Source: Apiospora phragmitis (Eukaryota > Ascomycota > Sordariomycetes > Amphisphaeriales > Apiosporaceae). From it: a stretch of 64,000 nucleotides of DNA. This document shows positions 33,601 through 44,961 of the stretch, one piece after another (within the stretch, counting starts at the first letter, position 1; each line of letters opens with the position of its first letter). Location of the stretch: NCBI GenBank assembly GCA_038363925.1, contig JAQQWL010000011.1, positions 6,138,001 through 6,202,000 of the forward strand, written 5' to 3'. A program made the translations under genes and the position numbers. The notes under the pieces are model-generated. The model had not been told where the DNA came from. It did not search any database and saw only the letters and a list, made by a program, of their open reading frames with translations.

Positions 33601-36600
33601 GTCAATTTTGTTACTGGATGAGGAGGCTTGAGAACATGATGCGAGCAAGGAACAGAGAGGATCCTGAGGGAAAAAATATAGGCTAGGGTGGGGACCATAA
33701 GTCAGTGGCCATTAGGCCACTTTGGGGCCCGGTTAGCCCAGTTTGGAGGGTTAGAAGTAACGGGCACTTAGGGCGTTTGAGCCTGGTCCAATTCGGCTCT
33801 GTATGAAACCTGGCGGGATCAAGCGACGCGGCTTTAGGGGGCTCGCCAATCAACTCGATCTTCCGCAGCAGATACGTCAGGAAGCAGTTGGCAGGTAAGC
33901 TGTTCGCTATCACTTGCGGGCCCGGATCCTTTGTTATGATGTAGATTCACATGTCGCGTACATACATTGCGATCCAACTGATGCAGTCCTCCTCTTTCCC
34001 TCTCCGTCCTGGCGGTCAGGCACATACTACTAGAAAAAGAGTGGGGGTCGTGTGCAATGTCTGATGGGAAGAGAGGCTCTAGGGGGTTAGCTACAGTAGT
34101 CGGGATTGCCCTGGGCTATAGGGATCCCGTAGTGTAGCCAGGCTGGCATAGTGCATTGAATGGCATTGAATGGGGGTACTTAATGTGACTGAACCTTAGC
34201 TAGAGGCTCAAGACAAGCACCAGTCCAGGGCGAGCCTCTCATATTAACTTAAGTACATTAGACGGTTGCAAGCCCTGCGCGCTACATGCGCGCCTCCGTC
34301 TTAGCTACAGGACGACATGGGATGGCACATGCACTCGCAAATGAAAATGTCTGGCCTGTACGGTACGTATGTCGGTATGCAAGGTACCGCTAATTTTGCA
34401 TTGGTCTTTATAGTCCAGCACTCTGTCACGAGCGATCTGTGTCAATGTTCATTTATAGTATCATGATGCTCCGCTTCCAGGTATAGGAATCCACTTCGTG
34501 AGGTCATTGCTCCCGATATCTTGTTTATCTGCGATCAACCCGTGAGGCTCCCGAAAAGGTTGACAACTTGGCTTTATCCATTCAACCTATCTTAAGGTTT
34601 GGGCATAGGGGGCCAACAGATGTCAGTTGTCTCGGTTCAAACTGACAACGCTCGCTAGATGCAGACTTGTAGCCTTGGTTTAGGCCCATAAATTGTAGTT
34701 CATCTGTCACGGAAAGGTTGTTTGTCGTGTCCCCGTGTCTGCTACCACGCAGAGAAGGAGGTAGCTAGCTACACAATATGTTGTACATGCAGGTAGTTGT
34801 GGACGTTAGGTTCGCCTGCAAAGTCTTTTATAGATATCCGTCACCTGGTCTGACAGCGCCTTGTCCAGCTGCCAGGGCGAGGGTATCATTGTTTTCTTCA
34901 CCAGATGCCAGCCCGAGGCGAATAGAGTTGTTGGGTGCCGAAGCTTGATCATAATCCCTTGTTGAAGGGGAGGCACCCTCAAAAGAAACACCCAAGTTTG
35001 TCAGCCAAATCCCGAGACTTTGGTACATCGTTTCGTGGTGGTAGATTGCATGCAATCATTCTGCAGAAAATGCTACACAGCCTACAACAAACTGTCTATC
35101 CCATCGACAGCGGAGCAGCTTGACAAAAGCCACTCGATCTTCCTTCCCCATACGCACACGCCATTCTCCATACCTCGGATCTCATTCCGTGGTTGACCAC
35201 AAAACCGTGACATGACGATATTGCTGGCTATCGGCTACCAGCTATGCACGGTCGGTCTGTATATGTGCGTGTGTCCAGTTGATGTGTAATCTACAAGCCA
35301 CGGATCACTGCATCTATGTGAGACATGTTCACCACGGCCAGACCCCCAGCAGCCTTTGCATCCTCCCCCAAGGCCAAGGGCGTTGACGAGCAGAATGCGT
35401 GCTGTTGCATGATCGGGAGAGCCTGGTCTCCATACCCTGACTCAAGATCGTGCCAGAAAATGGGTTTTAAGGCGAACTATCGCTACCATGAGCCCTTGTG
35501 CAAGGTGATGGGTTGAGACTGTTCGTGCGGGTGCACCAGGACATTGTGATGCGACCGACCTGTGTGCAACCGTTTCCCACCCGAAATCCCATGGAGGACT
35601 TCGGAGTACAAGGCGCCCATCTACATATCTGTCAAAGCAATGTAACGTTTGCGAGGCACGCTCTGAGTACGGCTCAGGGGTAGAAGGGGCGAGGGTGTTC
35701 CCCTACGGTAGGGTGTTTTAGCTTCTTCTGGTGATTTGCAATTGCTGCGGGTTCGGGTGGAAACTATTCTTCTCGAAGACTGCCGAGAATCGACTAGCCA
35801 ATCCGATGGATGGGGGCCCAGGGGGTTTGCAGTTGCTCTCCGTGATGTGACCCATAGCCTCGATTCATTTTGATATCCCCGCAACAGGCGTGTATCAGGC
35901 GAGTCCAAGCCCGTCCAACAGAGGAATGAAAATATCCGACGACAAGGCCAGATAGGTGAGGTGGTTGAGGCATGGCATCCCCTCCTCATCTTCCGCCGTC
36001 CTCGAAGCTTTATGGATGAGCGGGTGGTTTAAGAAGACGACGCCAGGTGACGAGTCAGGCAGACGGTGATCTGAGGGGCATTGCGACTGCTGCCAGCTCA
36101 GCTCATCTTTCCGGCCGTGTCGAACTTCGCGCTCGCCAACCAAGTTTGGTCAATATCGAGGATGCCTCGTTAGGATTAGATCCCTGCCCCGTCGGCGCGT
36201 TAAGATGTGTACTATGATTAATGCGAGGATGGGCTTTCGGCTTGCCGCCGACCAATTGCGAACTAGGAAGTGCTTAGACTGAAATCTGAAACGTCGTCTC
36301 AACTTTCCCTGGGGGGCTTGGAAGTTGGGGGGATGTCGGATTCCCTACCTGTTGCAGGGCCGAGGGTGGGTGACGCAAGGTATATATTATTATGTATGTC
36401 AGAAATAGCTGATAGCCCTGTTAATCCCCCCAACCGCCATGCTGGGCCCCTGGCCGCTTATCGTGGACATTGACATGAATGAATCCAATGAATCTAGCAA
36501 GTCGATTCGCGAAACGTGTGACAGTGACAGTAGACCGGAAGCAAAGTTACCACTACTGACCTAAGGAAATGAGCGCCAACGAAAAGTAAGTCGCTGCTGG

Positions 36601-37881
36601 GCCAGTCAGAGACCGAGACTACCTAATCAAAAAGCTGCTGCTTCGAGACCCGATACGGCCCCCTTCCCATTTCCGACCAATTGCTTTTTCCTCGTCAGAC
36701 ACAGCCTCACCCGTCGCCCGCTCGTTTCAAAGACGACCTGACCAAAGTGATCTGCAAGGATTCCACTCCAGCGTGGCTTAAACCGACAGCAAGTTCATGC
36801 AGGGGGGGTTGGTCAGGTCAGGTCTGGTCAAGTCAGGTCAGGTCAGGACTCAGCAGCAACAACACCATTAATCCAACAACATCGATCACCAGCCATGGCC
36901 AAGATTGATAGTGAGCCCGCAGCAAATCCTACGGCCCCGCGGATTTCCTAAAAATACACACCACTAACAACAGCACAACACGCATACGCATGTTCACCTT
37001 CTCAGCTGAACTTACCACATACTAGACTGCTATACGCGTAACGATCATGGTATATGCCATCTTGTCGCCAAGTCTCTCAAGTGCCTCAAGTCGTATTCGA
37101 ATGCTGGGGGGGGGGGGGCGAGACATTTCCAGTCTATTTCACGTTGCGTGATCCGGGCTCATCCTTGCTTCCTCTTGTCTGTGGTACGGCAGGGAAATCC
37201 GGGGAGAGCGCGTTCTCCCCCGGCTCGCTTACAACCGCCTTTCACTTGATCTTGATCTGATCGAATTGCTACTATAAGTCAGCCGCACACATGGTCGTAT
37301 ACTTCCCTAGCATATAGTCAGGGGTAGTATGCGTAGTTGCTTACAGTAGTATATTGGTACATGCTCAGGGTGCTTCGGACGAGATATACTGAATTTCAGA
37401 CCATTGCTGAGCAAATATCGCGTGTTCATTTCATCCGTATTGGGATGAAATTGTTTTTGCCGGAGCCCGGCACCGTCCTTACCACGCTAGAGTATCATCG
37501 TTATTTCAAATGACGCACTGAATAGCTCTAGACCGTCGCATGTTCGTTCAGCCCGTACTGATTCGTTGCCTATGTCCATGTGCGACGAAGAACATCCGGG
37601 AAGGCAAATACCCTTACCAGGCCCGCACATCAGCTTCTTTTTTTCCTTCGTGAGTCAGGTTCTGACGATTCTTGTTGGACGGCTTGGCTTCAGAGTTCCG
37701 AGCCGCTTGTTATGATACCCACCCAGCATACATACTTAGATTGGAGGTCTCACATTACATCGCGTGCGCTGAAATGGCGACTTCTTTTGCTTGGATTCTT
37801 TCTTTCTTCTATTTCTATCATTATTCTACTTCTTTCAAGACGCTAAATACAAGAAGGTCTGTAAATAAAACACAGCTCCTT
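33601..37881. other. gene-poor region, 4.3 kb
   Basis: No reading frame here resembles a known protein and none has convincing splice structure. It contains an imperfect hairpin around 34089-34138 (GCTACA...TGTAGC arms), a GGTCA/TCAGG pentamer repeat near 36810-36850, and a homopolymer G-run near 37107-37118. Short open frames at 34806-35055 and 35325-35683 were considered and left out. Confidence 0.35.
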
Positions 37882-38977
37882 TCAGTCGTCGAAGAACGCG
37901 GCACCCGTGATCATGCCGATCTCGGGGCAGTACTGGAGGATCTCGTTCTTCTTCTCCTTGTTGAAGCGCATGGGCTGGTGGTAGCCGAGCGGGCGCTCGC
38001 CGTAGATGGTCTCGACGGCGAAGCGGCGCGCGTCGTCGATGTCCGGCAGGCGGGCGGCCGGGGTGCCGTCTTCGCGTGGGGGCAGCTCCCGCAGCTTCTT
38101 GTAGAACCACTGGTCCTCGTAGGGCGGGTCCATGTCATCCTGGAAGCGGTGCCGGTCCAGGACGTCCAGCATCATGGCCCGGTTCCGGATCGAGAGCCCC
38201 CCGTTGTAGCCCGCGCCCCACGTCTCGCCGATGGGCGCCCCGACCAGGTCCCACTCGACGAAGTCGTCGGCCCGGGCCTCGGACGCGCTGCAGATGATGC
38301 TGTCGCTCTGGAACATCAGGATCTTGGCGTACGGCGCCAGGTCCTCCCAGAGCCACCGCTCCGTCAGGAAGAGCGACACGGAGTGGTGCGTCTCGAAGGT
38401 GAACTCGGGCTGCAGATGCCGGATGGTGATGTCCCTCCGCCACCGCGCGGGAGAACGGCGCCGACCTGTTGAGTGCTTCGGACGTAGTGGGTACCGTGTA
38501 AAAGATCATGGGCCACTCCTGCCCAAGCACCGAGTGGAAATGTAGTATCGTCGGGACCAGATTTTGCAGGGGCCGGTTCTCGACGATGATGGCGACCCTG
38601 TCCGTATGCTTCTTCGTCACCTTCGCCAGTGCCTCCTCTGCCTGCTTTCTCCTATTGACGTCGTCCGGTGTACTCCAGGTGACATTATGCGCTGTTTGGT
38701 TCGCTAACCGAACCACATCATAGTCATATGATTCATAAACCTGGAGCGGAATAAGGTGTTAGTCAACATCTTCAGCCAGGACGCGAAGTGACCGTGGATG
38801 AGTAAGCCTTACGTGTGAGCGTGATAGGCCGGCGATGATCCAGAACACCAACAATACACAGGTAGCTTTCAGTACCGCCGGCTTTGTAATGGCGATGGAT
38901 ATCCACGGCAGCGACTGGCTGCCGGGAGCATGGTAAGAAAGGGGTAGCGGAGACTTCGGAGCAGTGCCCGCGAACAT
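37882..38977 (-). CDS. DUF5672 glycosyltransferase-like protein, type II membrane
   Basis: Exons are complement 38813..38977 and 37882..38740 (intron of 72 nt, GTAAGG/CAG). A single membrane anchor (LKATCVLLVFWIIAGL) near residues 35-50 predicts a Golgi or ER lumenal enzyme. The body has RVAIIVENRPLQNLVPTILHF, a segment common to this family, then ERWLWEDLAPYAKILMFQSD, DFVEWDLVGAPIG and GYNGGLSIRNRAMM, which match the DUF5672 core (a GT-A-like fold; NGG is typical of the acceptor region). The frame breaks at the C-run 38433-38435 (one base too many) just before DITIRHLQPEFTFETHHSVS; the corrected length is 1023 nt, 340 residues. Donor and acceptor sugars are unknown. Confidence 0.85.
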
Positions 38978-39991
38978 AGTATAGATAAGTAAATATTGAA
39001 CAGGAATATAGCGGAAGTATATGCCCAAGAGTGATTGAGTTTTGCCAAGGAGGAGGGAAAAGGAACAAGACAACGAATAAATCTATGAAGTAGCTAGATA
39101 GCAGCGTACGAGATATCTGGTATTAGTACATGGAAAGCAAAAAGATAACAAAACAAGACGCCATCAAAAAGAAACCATGGACCATAACATTGATCTCGAG
39201 CCACGGACAGGGAGGCACAGACACATAAAAGAGAAACGAGAAGGGCTCCTCTCAGGGTGGTTCTATTTCTCTTTTGGGTATGTCCATCTCCCGACATCCC
39301 TATTCGTGACATCTCTATCGTTAGATGCTCCATGGCATGGACACAAGCTCCATAGGCATATTAGTGGGCAGTACAGAAAGGACCGTCTTGGCCGAAAGAA
39401 CAGATCTAGAAAGATAAGCTCAGATTCCTATTGCACAAGGAACCACACAGCCGGGGCCGAGGCGAGTCGAGACGGCCACTATACTCCAGCAAGGAGACCG
39501 TGCCGCCATGCTTGTGCCGTTCCATTCCAAACGGGAAATTTGGAAGTGCGTTGTTGCATTCTTTTTAGTAGCAACTTGTCCCAGAAGGGAGCAGCGACTA
39601 AAATGAGGTCCGATACGACAAGAAATTGTAAGGGAGCGTCGGGTCTAAGACACAGTCGGACAGTCTTGGCTCGATATGGGACTCGAGGGCTTTTCTCGCT
39701 CGCACATTCATCGTGTCATTTTCAAGGTTCATCAGACAGGGCACGTTGTATTTCGAGATGTCTCACGTCAGTTACCTCCTCCGCTAATGAGCAGGGGTTC
39801 GAGAGATTCTGCGGCGGACAAGCCCACAATTATGATTGGGGAGCTGTTTTCACTCTGCCGAATGCCGCATAGTGTGGCATACAGACAGCTGCGTCTCCAG
39901 ATTTCTGTAGCAGTATGTATGCATGCCAGTATCATCATATGTACAAAGTTGCGTATGAGTAAATGACCAAGACCGTTCTCTTCTCCAGACC
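38978..39991. other. intergenic region between glycosyltransferase and VPS18 remnant
   Basis: One kilobase. A plus-strand frame of 231 codons at 39177-39872 has no recognisable domain and an improbable composition rich in Arg, His and Cys; probably chance. Otherwise nothing. Confidence 0.3.
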
Positions 39992-40574
39992 TCACAGCGC
40001 CCACTCGTTCCTGTTATCGTTGGGAACAACGAAAGGCTCATCAATCCGCTTGATGGCGTACTCACTACATAGAATGCTGCGAGTATGGTTAGCACACATT
40101 TTGTTATAGGAATCCGTCCGTAACTCACCAGGCCGACGCGACCAATGCATCCAGCTCTGCGACCATAGCCTCCTTCTCGGCACCGTTAACGAGGCCTTTG
40201 CTGATCTTCACCTGGCACTCCCGGATGCGCTTGCTCTTACCCACGCCAGCTTGCTCCAGGACCTTCCTGCCCAGACAATCTGAATGGAAGGCGTGCTGGC
40301 ACGGGAACACGAAGAACTGTCGGCTCAAGAGCGGCAGGCTGCAGGCATAGCACTTCTCCCCGGGTTCAACGATTGCATAGCGGTGGTCAAGTGCAGCAAT
40401 GTCGACCTTGATGTTTGCTGCCGTCTGTGAACTCTCGTCCATCTCCTTCTTGAGCCCGTCGATGTTACGACTGTAGTCCTCGAGTGCATTGCAAATCTCT
40501 TCCTTGAAGTCGTCGATAACAACAAAATCCGGGAAGAACGGGATCAGGTCCTCGATTTTGAGCAGATCAAAGAA
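39992..40574 (-). pseudogene. VPS18: C-terminal piece of Vps18/Pep3 (HOPS/CORVET RING subunit), 5' part missing
   Basis: Exons are complement 40129..40574 and 39992..40076 (52-nt intron, GTGAGT/CAG). The sequence starts at DLLKIEDLIPFFPDFVVIDD, continues through a coiled-coil-like ALEDYSRNIDGLKKEMDESS, and has the RING-type zinc finger (GEKCYACSLPLL, FPCQHAFHSDCL, then CILCSEYAIKRIDEPFVVP at the end). This is the last 175 or so residues of a protein normally close to 970. The region upstream (40.6-44.5 kb) shows no Vps18 coding at all. The break falls at a possible CAG acceptor (40575-40577), so a very distant exon is possible but unlikely in a fungus. Vps18 is needed for vacuole fusion, so an intact copy should exist elsewhere if this one is a remnant. 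Confidence 0.85.
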
Positions 40575-40599
40575 CTGAAGGGGGATTACTGGCTTCATG

Positions 40600-41459
40600 T
40601 TGCTGCAACTGCGGGCTGCTGTTTGTCATCATGAGAGTTTTCTCGACTGCTCGATTCATGACGGTCAGGACAATGTCGATGATTGCTCATATTGTTGGTG
40701 AGTCAAGCCAGCAGCTGATATGTTGGATCATATCGGACATATACATGCAAAAAATGTTGTGTTGAGACAATGCCCGAGGGGCAAGCCTGGTGTTGCAACT
40801 GGTGGTTTATCCTGTGATCCAGCAACTCGAAGAAATTCCACTCATCCTTACTGGTGGAGACAGATGATGAGGATTGCGACCTACAGCACCAGCCAGGTGA
40901 ATTTGATCAGCACGAGACAAAAATGCGGCTGGTTACAGCGTCCTGACAAGTTACGGTTGCGTTCAGAAGGCTGGATTATCTTCCGGACTCATCATGGTTT
41001 ATTGAAGGTTTGTACCATTGTATGACTAGTGATTGAATAGATGTGACTGTATTGATATATGTCTGTATTTGTTTGCTTCTCTATGCATTCAGGTATTGTT
41101 TACTTTATTGAAAATATGACAGCATGTATTGATTGTTGATTGTATTTATACAAATGTTCTTTGCCAGGATGATGATTATTTATCATATATGCTTTTCCGA
41201 TTCCATTGATTATGTTTAGAAGTGCACTTGAGTTGTTTGTATAGTTATGCTTTCCATATGTGTTTTAGTATATTGAGACTCAGCAAATCAGCCTTGTTGG
41301 ACCTATGATTGTAGCGACATTCACTTTGCTATGATTGGTTACCAATGAGCATCATCATTCTGATATTGATCATCTTATATTCAATTCGCATCAACATTTT
41401 TGAGGCATTGTCCTGATATTGACTGTCCACTGCATGTGGCGATTCATAGCATCTTTGAT
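40600..41459. other. TpG-rich non-coding stretch next to the VPS18 break
   Basis: No gene. From about 41030 the sequence becomes AT-rich but, unlike the block at 43-44.5 kb, is full of TpG and CpA (TGTATTGATTG-type wording). It leads into the CpG-rich island. Confidence 0.4.
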
Positions 41460-42760
41460 CATTGCTCTTCTTTGACATGTCAACTGGCTTTGCCAGGCAA
41501 ACTCTTCCGCTGGTGAAGAGCCGTCGCCGCACCAGGCGCGACCTGAGTCTTTTGCGACGCGCTGACCGGCGATACACGATCGATTTGCCTTCTTTACGCT
41601 GTTTGCGAAACATCCTTGGTCATCGCGCCGAGCCGAGATTTCTCGGCGATCACAGGCGTTGCTGTCATGAAATCAACCGTTTGTTGTCGATATCGTTTGT
41701 TGATACAGCGAAAAACTGTCACTGTCTGTTTGCCATCACAGGCCGTTGACGCTGGCATGCGACTGCCAGCACAGCCGTTAACGCACCGCGATGCTGCACG
41801 ATAACCATTTGGATCACGACACAATTGACCGACAGACTCGCCGTCAGTCAGCGGCTGCCGTGATGTCACAGTCTGCCGCGATGCTGGCGCGCTGAGAAAG
41901 TCATGCGACGTTGGATCCGGTGGTGGAGCATCATCATGAAATGACTGACATCGGCGATCTGGTCATGTGGCGTTAGCGCTGAGAGTGCATCGACTGCACT
42001 CGCGCATGCCAATGTTCTCGCCATGCCCAACATCCGGCACAGAACGGCTGCTGCCATGCCGTCATTAACCCGCCATGAGTGAACAGGCGAGTTTGCGCCA
42101 TCACCATGACCTCTGCACGCCAGGTTGCCGTTCATCGTTCATCACATCGATAGCTGGCCGTCATGTTGCGCTTAAGGATTTTTTTCCTCGACTGTTTGGC
42201 TCATGAGGGCTCGCGCGCCATGTTTTTGTCCGACGCTCATGCGACTGTCATGGCTGCAGCGACGTTTCAGCGTTGACCATCATCGCTGCGCACCGCCGTG
42301 GCTCAGGCTGCGTTGGATGGCAAAAAGGAATTGTCGTTAAAGGCGCACACCAGCATATGCGTGTCGGGTCAACATGCGTGATGACGTCAGCTGCAGCGCT
42401 CTGGTGGATCATACCGTCGCATCGCTGGACCAGGTCACGCGAGACGCGCCGTTGGCGCAGGGCGAAGCCAGCACATTAAAATTGGCGACTGGGCGCGATC
42501 GGCGAGCGAGATCGAGACCGTGCCTCCTCACCTCGAGAGATGGCGCATATCAGCCGACTCGCCATATATGGCGAGCAAGACGCCGCGCTATCCGGCACGA
42601 AGCCATCCACGTTTATCATCGCGGCTCATTTATCGACGTCGCGAGCCGAAGCAAGCCGAACACGCTGCGCTGCCGCGATCACACGTCAGCGACGCGCATC
42701 ACTTCGTCGCACGAAGACTGTCGTCCGGCATTCGTCGACGATCGAGCTTCACTGGATGTT
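41460..42760. other. CpG-rich, TpA-poor non-coding island
   Basis: About 1.3 kb whose base wording differs sharply from all neighbours: CpG, GpC, CpA and TpG are frequent, TpA is scarce, and long A/T or C/G runs are almost absent. In 42241-42540 I count by eye roughly 33 CpG and 4 TpA. It contains hairpins (GCCGAGA/TCTCGGC at 41630-41645) and an 18-bp perfect palindrome at 42558-42575. Open frames occur on both strands, but none resembles a protein family. Origin and role unknown. Confidence 0.5.
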
Positions 42761-43049
42761 GTGGTGAACTATATGATGTTGTTATGTACAGTTCAGTTTT
42801 GACATTGAAGCCTTGTATGGGTATCATATTGAACGACAAGTCATGAAATTTGTGTTCATATATCTGCATGACCACTTGCATTGAAATTCTTGACATATAG
42901 ACATACTTTTGACTTACCTTTCAAATAGCTTTGATTTAGTTTTATGTCATATTTATGATTGGTTGTCATTTAATGGAAGGTTTGGTAGAAGCTAAACCGT
43001 GCAATACAATTTCAGTGGTTGACTGTTATTGTGGTGCTTTTGTCTTTGA

Positions 43050-44490
43050 ACGTTAAAAGGAAGGCTATTATAGACGCGTTTAGTACGCGTCGCTACGAAA
43101 CTATTAATAACCTCGTGAGGCGGTTTTTTTATCAAAAAACTCTTAAAACTAAGCCGAGATCTAGTCGTTTCTATAAACTATTGACTCGATAAGAGCGCTA
43201 TCTATTTTAACTAATATATAGAAAGTCTCGTGCTATTTAAAGAGAGCTTTATTTAAATATAAATATTATACTAAGCTTTAAACCACGCTCTTTTTTAATT
43301 AATATAATAAGGCGTAATCTTTAAAAAAGAGGATTAACTATTAGCGCGCCTCAAGCGCATCTTATTAATAAAAGAGGATGTTAAAGAGAGACTCTCTTTT
43401 TATTATTATTAATCCTCTTTAAAGCGCTTTAAATAATTATTACTTTATTTTTTTTTAAACGAATATACGATTTAAAATAAACTTTTTATACTAGGCTACT
43501 AGGTTTTTAAATTTAAAAAGAAACGTTATAAAAAAGATTTAATTAGTTTTATAAATTACTTTAAGCTTTAAATAGCCTTATAATATAAGTAATAATGTAG
43601 TAGAAAAAAAAGAGGGCATGACCTCCTCCCCTTATATTTTATAAGGGGGATCTCGACTCTACCGGCGGTGGCTTTACTTTTACCCGATATATTAAAGTTT
43701 TAAAAGCTGTTCTTATCTTTTTTTATAAGCCGGGTAACTCTTTTATATAAAATAACGCGCGTATATATTAATCTTACGTCGTTAAAGAGTTTTTAAAATT
43801 TAAAGGTATTTAAACTATTAATTAACTTATATATTTATTTAATTTAAACTTTATTAAATAAGTGTAAAAAGCTTTTAAAGTAAAGATTTATAAAATAAAG
43901 CCTAGCTTTTAATACTTAAGAGGAAAATATAGCACATAAGGCGTATACGAGAGAGGTAGTCTAGTCGGCGTAGGCTGCTTTAAATCTAAGCTTAATTTAT
44001 AAGCTATTAAGATCTCTTACCTCAGCGCCTTATTATTATACGTCGTATAAGGGGCTAGTATAATTATTATTAAATCTCATTTAATTATTAATTTAATAGT
44101 TTAAATTATATTATACTTATTAATAAATTAAGTATATTATTAATATTTAAAAGTTAATAGTATTAAGAGAAGAGATTAATTAAAAATAATACGTGCGTAA
44201 ACTTTTAAATATTAATTTTTACCTACGTATAGCTATATCTTTTATTTAACCTCACGTATTATCGTATATTAAAAAGTAATTAATTTAAATACTTTATATA
44301 TATAAAATAATTATAGTCGAGCTTATTTATTAAATATAAGTATATATTAAATATAAAGTATTTACTTACGGCCGTTTAATTATTTTATAAGTTATTAAAA
44401 TTACTTATATAAATATAAGTATAATAGTATTTTAAAATAGTTATTCTTTATAAGTTTAATAGCTTTCTCCCTATATATAAAAAGCTGCAT
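43050..44490. repeat. RIP-degraded AT-rich relic
   Basis: Extremely AT-rich and dominated by TAA/TTA wording. CpA and TpG are almost gone (in 44101-44220 I count one in total) while TpA is very frequent and CpG survives in places (ACGCGTTTAGTACGCGT). That is the known footprint of repeat-induced point mutation, which turns CpA into TpA on both strands. The ancestral repeat cannot be named; no frame survives. Borders are abrupt at about 43050 and 44490. Confidence 0.8.
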
Positions 44491-44564
44491 AACTAATCTA
44501 AAAAACCAAAGCAATAAGATACAATAAGTATATATAGAACCCCTTTTCGATGAAATCGGTCGTG

Positions 44565-44762
44565 TTATTTATTGTCCACCATCCAGTGCTGAAACTTGCA
44601 AAATTGTTCGTATGCCCACTGCGGTGGCCCATCGTGAGACGGGTTGCCGAGGCCGTGTAATTCAGCAAATAAGAGCATGTCGTCATTGCTCAGTGGGAAG
44701 TCCAACGAGACGATACCGTGCAATTGAAATACAAGGTAACCTTTGAGTAGCCCAAGCGATCA
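44565..44762 (-). pseudogene. possible 3' exon or gene remnant, unrecognised
   Basis: A minus-strand frame ending at TAA 44565 reads IVSLDFPLSNDDMLLFAELH and then QWAYEQFCKFQHWMVDNK, with protein-like composition and good codon use for about 64 codons. There is a stop just upstream and no clear acceptor. It borders the RIP-degraded block and may be the surviving end of a gene destroyed there. Family not recognised. Confidence 0.3.
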
Positions 44763-44961
44763 ACGCATATGCTTTAGAGGCGTATGTAGGCAACTGGCTC
44801 TGTCGCATGCCCTTGGTAACCCAATAAAGCTGCCGGCCTTTGAAGAGGTTCAAAGTCTAGCATGGTCTTTAGCAGACCTTCTGGTAGTATGTAGCGACGC
44901 AAGACGCAAGTTATTAACGTGGGCACTCGGCAAGCTCACGTCTGGTATGTGCTATTGAAGC

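Noticed and set aside
39177..39872. Plus-strand open frame of 231 codons
   Set aside because: Composition is rich in Arg, His, Cys and Ser with no domain or intron signals, and it overlaps the flanks of two minus-strand genes. Most likely open by chance.
41460..42760. Bacterial gene transfer in the CpG-rich island
   Set aside because: No frame on either strand gives a recognisable protein, and there is no ribosome binding site and ATG arrangement. I keep the origin open instead.
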